From GWA2-44-9 sp964429675 (GTDB lineage: Bacteria; Patescibacteriota; Minisyncoccia; 2-02-FULL-40-12; GWA2-44-9): a stretch of 22,651 nt of DNA. The notes under the pieces are model-generated. The model searched no databases and had not been told where the DNA came from. It saw only the letters and a program-made list of their open reading frames with translations. Below, piece after piece: positions 1 to 6,373 of this stretch (position 1 is its first letter; every line of letters begins with the position of its first letter). The stretch is taken from contig CAYSDF010000008.1 of the NCBI GenBank assembly GCA_964429675.1, positions 1-22,651 of the forward strand, written 5' to 3'. Position numbers and translations under genes: made by a program.

Positions 1-1333
1 TATGAACTGGGTCTGTGTAGGGGAGAGAGGCGACGGCAATTGCGTGTCCGGCCGCATGATATGCGGCTATTTCTTTCTCTTTTTTAGAAAAAGCATGAGA
101 TCGGCGCTCAGGTCCCATCATGACCTTCTCAATTGATTGCAATAAATCCTCCTGAGTTATCTGGGTTTGGTTTTTTCTGGCAGCTAGTATAGCAGCCTCA
201 TTTACAAGATTAGCCAAATCAGCACCTGAAAATCCCGGCGTCCTTTCGGCAACTTGCTTAAGATCTGTGGCCTTGGCCAGGGGTTTGTCTACCGTATGTA
301 TTTTTAATACTTCTATCCGATCTTTCATGGAGGGCTCGTCTAGCGTGATTCTTCGGTCAAATCGTCCGGGCCTTAATAGGGCCGGATCTAATATGTCAGG
401 TCTGTTTGTCGCCGCTAAGACTATAACCGCATCATTAGTATCAAAGCCGTCCATCTCTACTAAAATCTGGTTTAGAGTCTGTTCCCTTTCATCATGACCC
501 CCTCCAAGACCAGCGCCTCGATGTCTGCCTACGGCATCTATCTCGTCTACGAATATAATCGAAGGAGATGTCTTCTTGGCTGTTTCAAAAGTATCCCGGA
601 CTCTGTTGGCCCCGACTCCTACAAACATTTCGACGAATTCTGAACCGGAAACAAAGTAAAATGGAACATTAGCCTCATTGGCAACCGCCTTAGCCAGTAA
701 GGTTTTGCCCGTACCTGGAGAGCCGATTAAAAGTATCCCTCGGGGAATTCTTGCGCCGAGCTTATGAAATTTAGCCGGATCTTTCAGGAATTCTACTACC
801 TCGGAAATTTCCTCCTTTGCCTCTGTTAATCCGGCGACATCTTTGAACCTGAATTTTTTAGAACCGTTTCCAGAGCCGGCTAATTTAGCCCTGGATTTCC
901 CGAAAGAAAATGCCTGCATAGATCCTTTCTGGGCTTGCCGGAACATAAACCAAAAAATAAAAACTATCAGTATAAACGGTAATATCGCCGGAAGAAGATC
1001 AGATAAAATAACCATCGCCCCGGAGGGATCTTGCACGGTTATCTTTGTTTCTGCCATTTTTTGCTTATCAGCTCCTAGGCTGAGCAGTGTCTCAAATACA
1101 GAGATTCCCGGCTCTTTTTTTGCCGTAAGCTGGTCATTATTCTTAAGTTTAATATCTAGATTATCACCCCGAACTGCCACCTCGCTGACTTCACCGGCGT
1201 TTATTTTGGTAGCTAGATCAGACAAAGAAATGGTAGTAGTATTTTTGGCTGGAGATTCTAGGGCCACAATTAAAACTGCCCCTGCAAGCATTATTAAAAA
1301 TACAATAGCTATATAGCGAATTAATAGTCTCAT
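1..1333 (-). CDS. ftsH: FtsH-type AAA+ membrane metalloprotease, N-terminal part, HAAGH zinc site
   Basis: Membrane-anchored ATP-dependent protease that normally extracts and degrades membrane and regulatory proteins. The reading frame runs off the window start, so the C-terminus is missing (444 codons seen). Visible in order: N-terminal membrane segment (about residues 5-25), a periplasmic domain, a second membrane segment (about 112-132), then the AAA+ domain with Walker A GSPGTGKT, Walker B IIFVDEID, the pore motif FVGVGA, and the second region of homology (LLRPGRFDRR), then the helical lid (GFSGADLANLVNEAA). The zinc motif at residues 426-430 reads HAAGH, not HEAGH: the catalytic glutamate is alanine (GCG codon at 53-55). 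The frame continues normally on both sides (AYHAAGHAIAV, YTDPVH), so this is a substitution and not a frameshift. The family call is sure; loss of protease activity is inference. ATG at 1331-1333 has no spaced SD. Confidence 0.95.
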   Translation of the reverse strand, partial: MRLLIRYIAIVFLIMLAGAVLIVALESPAKNTTTISLSDLATKINAGEVSEVAVRGDNLDIKLKNNDQLTAKKEPGISVFETLLSLGADKQKMAETKITVQDPSGAMVILSDLLPAILPFILIVFIFWFMFRQAQKGSMQAFSFGKSRAKLAGSGNGSKKFRFKDVAGLTEAKEEISEVVEFLKDPAKFHKLGARIPRGILLIGSPGTGKTLLAKAVANEANVPFYFVSGSEFVEMFVGVGANRVRDTFETAKKTSPSIIFVDEIDAVGRHRGAGLGGGHDEREQTLNQILVEMDGFDTNDAVIVLAATNRPDILDPALLRPGRFDRRITLDEPSMKDRIEVLKIHTVDKPLAKATDLKQVAERTPGFSGADLANLVNEAAILAARKNQTQITQEDLLQSIEKVMMGPERRSHAFSKKEKEIAAYHAAGHAIAVASLPYTDPVH

Positions 1334-1456
1334 CCCCACACTCAGTCAGGATATATTTCTCATGCGGTTGAGGAAATTTATCAGGACTTATGTTAAACGT
1401 TGTATGTCCCTATGCTCAGTCAAATAGATACCCGCAAATCCTGACTGAGTGTGGGG
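1334..1456. repeat. 123-bp element with perfect 19-bp inverted ends, in ftsH leader
   Basis: The arms 1334-1352 and 1438-1456 are perfect reverse complements. One arm ends on the base directly before the ftsH ATG; the other begins about 9 nt downstream of the predicted ftsH transcription start. The leader RNA would therefore be a long stem with a loop of about 85 nt. It could be a regulatory leader or a small mobile palindrome that landed there. Its size is close to the island elements at 4014, 5179 and 6089, but I see no clear sequence match to them. Confidence 0.8.
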
Positions 1457-1462
1457 ACTCAT
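1388..1462 (-). CDS. Possible 24-residue leader peptide of ftsH
   Basis: A short frame starts with ATG at 1460-1462, only about 3 nt downstream of the predicted ftsH transcription start, and ends at TAA 1388-1390, within the ftsH leader. The peptide begins MSPHTQSGF and ends DIQRLT. Its start overlaps the 5' arm of the 19-bp leader stem, so translating it would open that stem. No homology is recognised. A short frame arising by chance is a real alternative. Confidence 0.3.
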   Translation of the reverse strand: MSPHTQSGFAGIYLTEHRDIQRLT

Positions 1463-1471
1463 GTTCAAATT

Positions 1472-1500
1472 ATTATAGTTTATATTTCAGTTTTTTTCAA
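1472..1500 (-). promoter_or_regulatory. Sigma-70-type promoter of ftsH
   Basis: On the minus strand, TTGAAA (1495-1500) and TATAAT (1472-1477) are separated by exactly 17 bp. The predicted start is near 1465, giving a leader of about 130 nt before the ftsH ATG. Confidence 0.75.
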
Positions 1501-1513
1501 GGGGTAAAACAAA

Positions 1514-1537
1514 GCGCCTCCCGAGTGTGGGAGGCGC
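1514..1537 (-). terminator. Rho-independent terminator of the Nudix gene
   Basis: GCGCCTCCC, a 6-nt loop and GGGAGGCGC form a perfect 9-bp GC-rich stem 18 bp past the Nudix stop. On the minus strand it is followed by a T-rich stretch (TTTGTTTT). Confidence 0.8.
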
Positions 1538-1555
1538 AAATAGGTCCCGCCGTTA

Positions 1556-2296
1556 TTATCTATTTCTCTCTGGCAAGACGAACTGAGGATCATCGCCTTC
1601 TCTAAGGCTTTTGAATTTAATCAGCCCATCATCGAGCAAGTCGTTAATTGCCGATGACAGATCGCTCCCGTGTTCTTCTACCCAGGGGAGGGCCGTCTTT
1701 GGCAAATCTTCGATGTCGAAGATAAGGAGTTTATTAAGGGCTTTGACAAATCTCCGGACGTGTGAAAAATAAACGCCGTCCGGATTTATCTGGGTACCAT
1801 CTCTTGCCGCAGCGTAGGGCATTTCAAAAAATTGCCGCAGACTAATCCAATTATCCCAATTCCGGTCCACCTCGTCTGTCTCTCTAACCTTTCCGACATA
1901 TCCGCTGTCGACCTCCACAAGGTGAACGTGGATTATGTTTCTAACTTGGCGTTTCTCCTCTTGGAATAATTCGCCGAATTGCTTTACGACCCTGTACCCG
2001 GACTCATCGGCCACTTCTCTTAGGGCGGCATGCTCGAGCGTCTCAGCTGTTTTGGATTCGCCGAACCCGCCCTCAACTCCACCCGCTACGCATCCGACCC
2101 CGCCCGGTTTTTGCTCCTTACTTTTTCTGGACGGCTTGAGATTCTTTACCGTCAGAAAGCGGATCTCATTGGCTCGGGACTTGCCCGGATCAGATGTAAC
2201 CTGATCGAAATCGATGGCAATAGCCATGATGGTGTGGGTGGTTTTGACACCCTCGTCATTCTCCGTCTTATCAACGAACTCTTTCGTGGCGTTCAT
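1556..2296 (-). CDS. Nudix hydrolase
   Basis: A 246-residue member of the Nudix family, which hydrolyses nucleoside diphosphates linked to another moiety. The Nudix box lies at residues 79-101: G79, E85, then REVADESGY from R93, which fits G-x5-E-x7-REU-x-EE-x-GU with one Asp for Glu. The substrate cannot be read from the sequence. The C-terminal 90 residues or so do not resemble the catalytic fold and may be a helical accessory domain. The ATG at 2294-2296 is preferred to a GTG three codons upstream because a strong SD (AAGGAGGTG) lies 7 nt before it and overlaps the GTG. Own promoter at 2318-2346 and own terminator at 1514-1537 make this a single-gene unit. Higher GC and the strong SD set it apart from the core genes here, suggesting acquisition. 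Confidence 0.88.
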   Translation of the reverse strand: MNATKEFVDKTENDEGVKTTHTIMAIAIDFDQVTSDPGKSRANEIRFLTVKNLKPSRKSKEQKPGGVGCVAGGVEGGFGESKTAETLEHAALREVADESGYRVVKQFGELFQEEKRQVRNIIHVHLVEVDSGYVGKVRETDEVDRNWDNWISLRQFFEMPYAAARDGTQINPDGVYFSHVRRFVKALNKLLIFDIEDLPKTALPWVEEHGSDLSSAINDLLDDGLIKFKSLREGDDPQFVLPERNR

Positions 2297-2317
2297 GTTG
2301 AACACCTCCTTGGCAGC

Positions 2318-2346
2318 ATTATCTCATTATTTATAGTATTTGTCAA
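2318..2346 (-). promoter_or_regulatory. Promoter of the Nudix gene
   Basis: TTGACA (2341-2346), a 17-bp spacer and GATAAT (2318-2323) on the minus strand. The -35 lies only about 8 bp from the terminator of the preceding unit, so the units are packed tightly. Confidence 0.8.
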
Positions 2347-2353
2347 ATAAAAT

Positions 2354-2375
2354 AGGGGAGCCACCTGGCTCCCCT
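2354..2375 (-). terminator. Terminator of the beta-CASP nuclease gene
   Basis: AGGGGAGCCA, a 2-nt loop and TGGCTCCCCT form a perfect 10-bp stem just past the stop codon, followed on the minus strand by a T-rich run. Confidence 0.8.
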
Positions 2376-2382
2376 TAATTAT

Positions 2383-3861
2383 CTATAACTCAATGGGCGT
2401 GAGATGTGTCGCCCGTGAAATCTTTGGCGTTTTAATGTCCGGGTCCGCAATGACCGCGTTCACCAAACCATTGTAGCCTTCGTCCTTGCAATGATGGACG
2501 ATCAAGTGGTCTGGTTGGACCAGGCGAATCCGCTCAACCAGTCCGCCCTGAAAATCATGGGACGAGCGGTTGAAATGGTGAACGTCGCAGCGGACGTTGA
2601 CAGGGACCTTTTCTAAGCGGCTTTCCCGTCCCTGGCCGACGAATACTTCGAGCTTGATCGTTCGTCCTCGCTCGATTAGGGCATCGGTCCGGATTTGTTC
2701 TCCGATAGAACCTTCAAACATATGGCCCGTAAAGATAAGGGAGTTCAGCGGATTGTCCAGCAGTTTGGTGCCGTACCATGGGGCATGGCCCTTCTCCATC
2801 GTTGCTGATGAAGTAACGATGGCGCAAGGACCCAAGTCTCCGCGAACAACTGCTTCGCGCAGTTCGCGGTCCTTCTTTTTGTCCCCGGTATTAACAATGA
2901 TCAGAAGGCCTTCCTTGACCCAACGATCAACCAATGTTTCAGGAACCTCAGTCCTGATAAATTTGCAGGCCAATCCGTCAAGGACTGTCAGAATGCCGGC
3001 CTCGCAAAGCGACCAGACGTCATTGGAGCAACGATTGCCCGCAAACGCCGGATAAAAAGCAATGCCCCCTCTTTCGATAACCCGCTTAGTTGTCGCAAGC
3101 ATCTTGGCCTCGACCTGATCGGGCGTCTCCGTCATCGGCCGATTGCCGTTGGTGGCCTCGGTAACCATGATGGTCTTGCCATTACCGGTGAAAAAATCAC
3201 CGAGAAATTCTTGATCAGGCATCATCACGCCTTTGACTATTTTTTGGTCATGGCTGGCGATGTCGCCGGTATAAACGATACGATCGCCTGAAGGAGTCTT
3301 GATGAAGACCATCAATGATCCTGTGTCATGGCCGGAATGATGAAAACCAAGTTTCCAGCTCTCCCACATTGGATGTGGTTCGAGCCAGACGTTGTCTTCG
3401 ATGATTGTTCCGCCATCTTCGGGCAGATTTTTGAATAGCTCGATATCTTCGAGGCTCACAATTTCTTCCGGCATTGCAAGACCGGCTAATTCTGCCTTGC
3501 GCCGTTCGCCCTGCTGGATTTTGTAGGAATCCTGTAGAATGATGGTTCCTAATTCATGAACCTTGTGGCTCATCACCACTTCGGCTTCAGGATGAAGCGA
3601 GATGAGTCTGGCAATCGCCCCGATATGATCGTAATGGCGATGGGTGAGGATAATCAGATCGATGTTGTCGTCGATCAGATAGTCTCCGGCCGGGCGATTG
3701 TTGATCTTGACCTCGCCGTTTTTTGAAAAACCGACGCCATGGTCGATAATAATTTTTTTGTCTTCGATCGGTAATAATGTGGCTGTGGCCCCAATGCCTT
3801 CCTGCTCACCTAGTTGGAGAAGATAATTTCCGCTATTTGGCAAAGATCCTAACAGGGACAT
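2383..3861 (-). CDS. Metallo-beta-lactamase/beta-CASP family nuclease
   Basis: A 492-residue protein of the metallo-beta-lactamase superfamily with a beta-CASP insert, the architecture of RNase J and CPSF73-type RNA nucleases. Seen: the HxHxDH zinc motif THRHYDHIG (H74, H76, D78, H79), a downstream histidine in HHSGHDTGS, the aspartate in YTGDIASHD, and a beta-CASP segment with VTEATNGN, a switch-like SSATMEKGHAPWYG stretch, SSHDFQGGL and a late IVHHCKDE. Likely role: metal-dependent RNA (or DNA) cleavage in the cytoplasm; endo- versus exonuclease cannot be decided. It is shorter than typical RNase J (about 550 residues), fitting the archaeal or CPSF-like branch. ATG at 3859-3861 has SD AGGAGGTG 6-8 nt upstream. 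It is a single-gene unit with its own promoter, 5' hairpin and terminator. Confidence 0.88.
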   Translation of the reverse strand: MSLLGSLPNSGNYLLQLGEQEGIGATATLLPIEDKKIIIDHGVGFSKNGEVKINNRPAGDYLIDDNIDLIILTHRHYDHIGAIARLISLHPEAEVVMSHKVHELGTIILQDSYKIQQGERRKAELAGLAMPEEIVSLEDIELFKNLPEDGGTIIEDNVWLEPHPMWESWKLGFHHSGHDTGSLMVFIKTPSGDRIVYTGDIASHDQKIVKGVMMPDQEFLGDFFTGNGKTIMVTEATNGNRPMTETPDQVEAKMLATTKRVIERGGIAFYPAFAGNRCSNDVWSLCEAGILTVLDGLACKFIRTEVPETLVDRWVKEGLLIIVNTGDKKKDRELREAVVRGDLGPCAIVTSSATMEKGHAPWYGTKLLDNPLNSLIFTGHMFEGSIGEQIRTDALIERGRTIKLEVFVGQGRESRLEKVPVNVRCDVHHFNRSSHDFQGGLVERIRLVQPDHLIVHHCKDEGYNGLVNAVIADPDIKTPKISRATHLTPIEL

Positions 3862-3879
3862 GTGGCACCTCCTAGTGTC

Positions 3880-3930
3880 ATACGAAAATCCCGATTTGAG
3901 TCCAAAAGGCTCAAATCGGGATTTTCGTAT
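3880..3930 (-). promoter_or_regulatory. Perfect 21-bp hairpin in the leader of the beta-CASP gene
   Basis: Arms 3880-3900 and 3910-3930 are exact reverse complements around a 9-nt loop. The hairpin sits between the promoter (3962-3990) and the SD (about 3868-3873), ending a few nt from the SD. No T-run follows it on the minus strand, so it is not a normal terminator. It may stabilise the mRNA or be an RNase or regulator target. Confidence 0.75.
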
Positions 3931-3961
3931 AGGTTTTCAATGATCGGGTATCTTGCCCTCC

Positions 3962-3990
3962 ATTATCTCATATATTAGCTAATATGTCAA
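3962..3990 (-). promoter_or_regulatory. Promoter of the beta-CASP gene
   Basis: TTGACA (3985-3990), 17-bp spacer, GATAAT (3962-3967) on the minus strand: the same hexamers and spacing as the Nudix promoter. Confidence 0.8.
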
Positions 3991-4013
3991 GCAAAAATAT
4001 GGTATTTAGCTTA

Positions 4014-4132
4014 TCCAAAGCCCTACCCCAATTTTTATCCGCCTCCTATAGGATAGCTCGTAACAATCAATAATTACTGACTCATCTTCCTCCCAAGCCT
4101 CTAAATGATAAAAATCAGAGCAGGGTTTTGGC
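4014..4132. repeat. Inverted-repeat element, copy A (about 119 bp)
   Basis: The left end reads CCAAAGCCCTACCCC and the right end GCAGGGTTTTGG, continuing inward as ATTTTTATC and GATAAAAAT, so the element folds back on itself. It is a near copy of the element at 6089-6214; the interior, including GCCTCCTATAGGATAGCTCG, is almost unchanged. It lies directly upstream of the beta-CASP promoter. No coding capacity. Confidence 0.85.
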
Positions 4133-4146
4133 TAGCTTTTTAAGTA

Positions 4147-4203
4147 TTAAAAAAACCCGGACGGGAGAAGTACACGTTGTACCCCTCCCGATCCAGGTCC
4201 GGT
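4147..4203 (-). terminator. Terminator of the GC-rich orphan gene
   Basis: A long GC-rich stem with nested pairs (CCGGAC/GTCCGG, GGGAG/CTCCC, GTACA/TGTAC), followed on the minus strand by a run of seven T. It begins 17 bp past the stop codon. Confidence 0.8.
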
Positions 4204-4219
4204 AGCCGTCTTGCGACGA

Positions 4220-5098
4220 TTACCGCTGTCTGCGTGCGAAGCGGACGTTCTCCGTTCCGCGGACGTTTCCAGAGCCGAAGCCCTGGCGCCGACCACGATC
4301 ACCGCGCTGCTCGCGTCCTTCCTCCGCCTGCGGGCGCGGATGGAAGAAGTCCCGACCCTTTACCGTGTAAAGGGTCTTCTTCGCGTCTTCGAGCAAGTGA
4401 CGCCCCTCCTTGTACTTGCCAGTCGACATCAGCCCGAGGGCCTTGTCGACGATCGGCTGGACCTTGTCGACGAGGTCGGCCTTCTGGGCCATTCCGCTCA
4501 CTTCGTTGGCGCGGAAGGTGATCACAGTCACGTTGGAAGTGACGTATGATTCCTTGGCCGCCGCCACGACGGGGCGGTAGTCGGCCTTCTCGTCCTCGAA
4601 CGCGAGCTGGATGAAGCGCGCCCGCGCCTCATCCAGCTTGGCCTGTGCGCCGGACAGGTCGATTCCCTGGTTGTTCTTGCCCAGGAATTCGAGGTTCTGC
4701 TCGGAGTAGGCTATCGCGTCTGACGCGTCGGACTTGGTCGCCGGCTTCGGGTTCGCGGCGCGATGGGCCTCGATGGCCGCCAACGCGCTGTCGACGTCGG
4801 ACTTCGTCAGGACGACGATGTCGACTCCTTCATCGTTCTTCCGGCCGCTGACCGACAGACTGCCGTTGGCAACGGCCATCCTGACGTTCAGGAGGACGGC
4901 GCCGAAGGACGTCTTGCGGCTCCGCGAGTCCAGGCGCGTGACGCCGGCCAAGTACGACTTGGTCTCGTCGCTGTCCGTCTCGATGAAGACGACGGGTAGC
5001 TGCACCTCGGTTTGCGGGGCGCCCCTCTCGAAGTCCGCGACTGTCGGGTCGGACGTGAGGACGCGAAGTCCTTCGTTCTGTTTCTGTGTGCGTTTCAT
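4220..5098 (-). CDS. GC-rich orphan protein with Arg/Gly-rich tail
   Basis: A 292-residue protein I do not recognise. The N-terminal half (about 30-110) looks like a compact beta-rich domain (VQLPVVFIETDSDE, SFGAVLLNVRMAV, GVDIVVLTKSDVD). The middle (about 110-240) is Ala/Lys/Glu/Asp-rich and probably helical, ending in a tetratricopeptide-like stretch (ALGLMSTGKYKEGRHLLEDAKKTLY). The last 40 residues or so are Arg/Gly/Gln-rich, as in nucleic-acid-binding tails. No signal peptide or membrane segment. The gene is visibly richer in GC, with mostly G- or C-ending codons, than every neighbour, so transfer from a high-GC source is likely. ATG at 5096-5098 is chosen over a GTG two codons upstream because SD AAGGAG lies 9 nt before it. 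It has its own terminator. Confidence 0.75.
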   Translation of the reverse strand: MKRTQKQNEGLRVLTSDPTVADFERGAPQTEVQLPVVFIETDSDETKSYLAGVTRLDSRSRKTSFGAVLLNVRMAVANGSLSVSGRKNDEGVDIVVLTKSDVDSALAAIEAHRAANPKPATKSDASDAIAYSEQNLEFLGKNNQGIDLSGAQAKLDEARARFIQLAFEDEKADYRPVVAAAKESYVTSNVTVITFRANEVSGMAQKADLVDKVQPIVDKALGLMSTGKYKEGRHLLEDAKKTLYTVKGRDFFHPRPQAEEGREQRGDRGRRQGFGSGNVRGTENVRFARRQR

Positions 5099-5110
5099 GG
5101 ACACTACTCC

Positions 5111-5130
5111 TTGGCCAGTTGACTGGCCAA
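5111..5130 (-). promoter_or_regulatory. Perfect 9-bp inverted repeat overlapping the SD of the orphan gene
   Basis: TTGGCCAGT, two bases, ACTGGCCAA. On the mRNA the second arm runs into the SD (CCAAGGAG), so as DNA it could be an operator and as RNA a hairpin that partly hides the SD. I see no convincing -35 for this gene; a TATAAT at 5207-5212 (minus) inside the upstream element is the best -10 candidate. Confidence 0.5.
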
Positions 5131-5178
5131 TAGCTCTTCCGGGGGAATCCCCATCACATCCCGCGCGGCTGCGCGTAA

Positions 5179-5304
5179 GCTAGGAAAGAGCACCCAGCTC
5201 CAGTTTATTATAAAAATAAGTTTGAGCTGTATTAGTTTAATGACTAGTAATCCTCGCTAAGTATAACTTATGAGGAAAACTGGGGCTGGGTGCTTTTTCC
5301 TAGC
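5179..5304. repeat. Inverted-repeat element with 28-29-bp ends (126 bp)
   Basis: Arms 5179-5206 and 5276-5304 are near-perfect reverse complements (GCTAGGAAAGAGCACCCAGC against GCTGGGTGCTTTTTCCTAGC at the outer ends). The sequence differs from the 4014 and 6089 copies, but size, architecture and position (upstream of a minus-strand accessory gene) are the same. Non-coding. Confidence 0.8.
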
Positions 5305-5352
5305 CGATATCAAGGTTCTAGGGCTAATTATACTCCTTTGTATAAAAAAGTC

Positions 5353-5375
5353 AAGCCCCCAAAATGTGGGGGCTT
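5353..5375 (-). terminator. Terminator of the 5394-6017 gene
   Basis: AAGCCCCCA, 5-nt loop, TGGGGGCTT: a perfect 9-bp stem 18 bp past the stop, followed on the minus strand by GACTTTTTT. Confidence 0.8.
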
Positions 5376-5393
5376 TGCCGGTATTTCCGGCAA

Positions 5394-6017
5394 TTAACTG
5401 TCTAGGCGGACCTCTCCGGAGGCTACGACCATCTTCTTTGCAAGGTCGATCAGCGGCACTCTAGGGCCAAGGCCTTGGCCGAAAATGTCTCTTCCATCCC
5501 GGTAGGTCATGACCTTCTTATATCCAGATTGCTCAACCGTAGCTTGCCGGTTATTGCAATCCAGCATCAGGACGTGATCGCCGCTGGTGCTATCATCCGG
5601 AAGATAGTATGGATTCAGGTGACCCTGAACTGCCCATAGATTATCGTCGGCGATATTGACGAAGGCCTCGATCAGCTCGTCTCGCTTGGCTACGAAATCA
5701 GGATTTAATTTGCCGGCGATAATATGTGATTTGTGGCAAAATACAAACCGCACATCCATTTTTTTTGGATCGGCCTGGAGGAGTTTCCAGCAATGAACGA
5801 GTTCGTATTCGCCCGCACCGTTCAGCTGACGGATGCCTTCAAGAAGAGTGAGAAGGTAGACGTTCTTGGTAGACGGCAAAACCAGGCTGCCTAATTCCGG
5901 ATAATTACGATTGCTAATCGTAGTCCGTAGAGGGATAACATCTGGGACCAAATCGGTCTTTATGGTGAAATTTACCACTACCAATCTGAGCTCCCGATTT
6001 ATCGTCGCTATTCTCAT
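5394..6017 (-). CDS. Orphan cytoplasmic protein, accessory island
   Basis: A 207-residue protein I do not recognise. It has no signal peptide or membrane helix. The N-terminus is beta-rich (RELRLVVVNFTIKTDLVPDVIPLRT), the middle holds NVYLLTLLEGIRQLNGAGEYELVHCW and RFVFCHKSHIIAGKLNPDFV, and the C-terminal third holds DHVLMLDCNNRQATVE and a Gly-rich loop (GRDIFGQGLGPRVPLI). Conserved-looking Cys and His residues (HCW, CHKSH) could bind metal, but this is guesswork. ATG at 6015-6017 has SD GAGGT about 6 nt upstream, a consensus promoter at 6050-6078 and its own terminator, so it is a single-gene unit. It appears to be the last unit of the island, next to the repeat at 6089. Confidence 0.75.
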   Translation of the reverse strand: MRIATINRELRLVVVNFTIKTDLVPDVIPLRTTISNRNYPELGSLVLPSTKNVYLLTLLEGIRQLNGAGEYELVHCWKLLQADPKKMDVRFVFCHKSHIIAGKLNPDFVAKRDELIEAFVNIADDNLWAVQGHLNPYYLPDDSTSGDHVLMLDCNNRQATVEQSGYKKVMTYRDGRDIFGQGLGPRVPLIDLAKKMVVASGEVRLDS

Positions 6018-6049
6018 TCGGTTACCTCGTTTGAAATGTACGCGATAAG

Positions 6050-6078
6050 ATTATACCATGACTTTTACAGTATTGCAA
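6050..6078 (-). promoter_or_regulatory. Promoter of the 5394-6017 gene
   Basis: TTGCAA (6073-6078), 17-bp spacer, TATAAT (6050-6055) on the minus strand. The upstream repeat element begins only 10 bp beyond the -35. Confidence 0.75.
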
Positions 6079-6088
6079 GGGAAATGTA

Positions 6089-6214
6089 ATTTGCCAAAGC
6101 CCCGCTCCAATTTTTATCGCCTCCTATAGGATAGCTCGTAACAATCAATAATTACTGATTCGTCTTCCTCCCAAGCCTCTAAATGATAAAAATCAGAGCA
6201 GGGCTTTGGCAAAT
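6089..6214. repeat. Inverted-repeat element, copy B (126 bp)
   Basis: The ends ATTTGCCAAAGCCC and GGGCTTTGGCAAAT are perfect reverse complements; the arms continue inward with a few mismatches through GCTCCAATTTTTATC and GATAAAAATCAGAGC. A near copy of the element at 4014-4132, with only scattered differences. It probably marks one edge of the accessory island. Non-coding. Confidence 0.85.
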
Positions 6215-6342
6215 AAAACTAATTGAAACCAAAAGGGGTGGCACCGATTGGGGACCCCATCAAGACGGAAGTAATCTGAGTATTTATGGGGTAAAGCGGT
6301 GACAGGACCCCGTCCAGGAAGAAAGGAAGATATTAAGAATAA
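6215..6342. other. Intergenic stretch, structured, no gene
   Basis: Lies between repeat copy B and the terminator of the S1 gene. I see no coding frame. Pairs CACCG (6242-6246) with CGGTG (6297-6301) and CCCCAT (6255-6260) with ATGGGG (6286-6291) could form an irregular stem. It could be the remnant of an inserted element. Confidence 0.4.
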
Positions 6343-6372
6343 CTAAAAACCGGGCAGATGCCCGGTTTTTAG
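6343..6372 (-). terminator. Terminator of the S1-domain gene
   Basis: CTAAAAACCGGGC, loop AGAT, GCCCGGTTTTTAG: a perfect 13-bp stem touching the stop codon region, with A and T runs on both sides, so it could also act in the other direction. Confidence 0.85.
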
Positions 6373-6373
6373 T

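Noticed and set aside
843..1316. Plus-strand frame opposite ftsH
   Set aside because: The minus strand encodes clear FtsH motifs over the same bases.
2383..3861. Beta-lactamase (antibiotic resistance)
   Set aside because: The beta-CASP segment and the lack of a signal peptide point to a nucleic-acid-processing enzyme.
4177..4549. Plus-strand frames opposite the GC-rich orphan gene
   Set aside because: High GC leaves several frames open. The minus frame has the SD, terminator and protein-like composition; the plus frames are Arg/Ser/Pro-rich shadows.
4014..6214. Integron attC sites
   Set aside because: Size and position between single genes fit, but I cannot place the conserved attC core boxes (RYYYAAC and GTTRRRY) at the ends, and there is no integron integrase in the window.
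1334..6214. CRISPR array
   Set aside because: The repeats are few, long, unequal in spacing and separated by genes; there are no cas genes.
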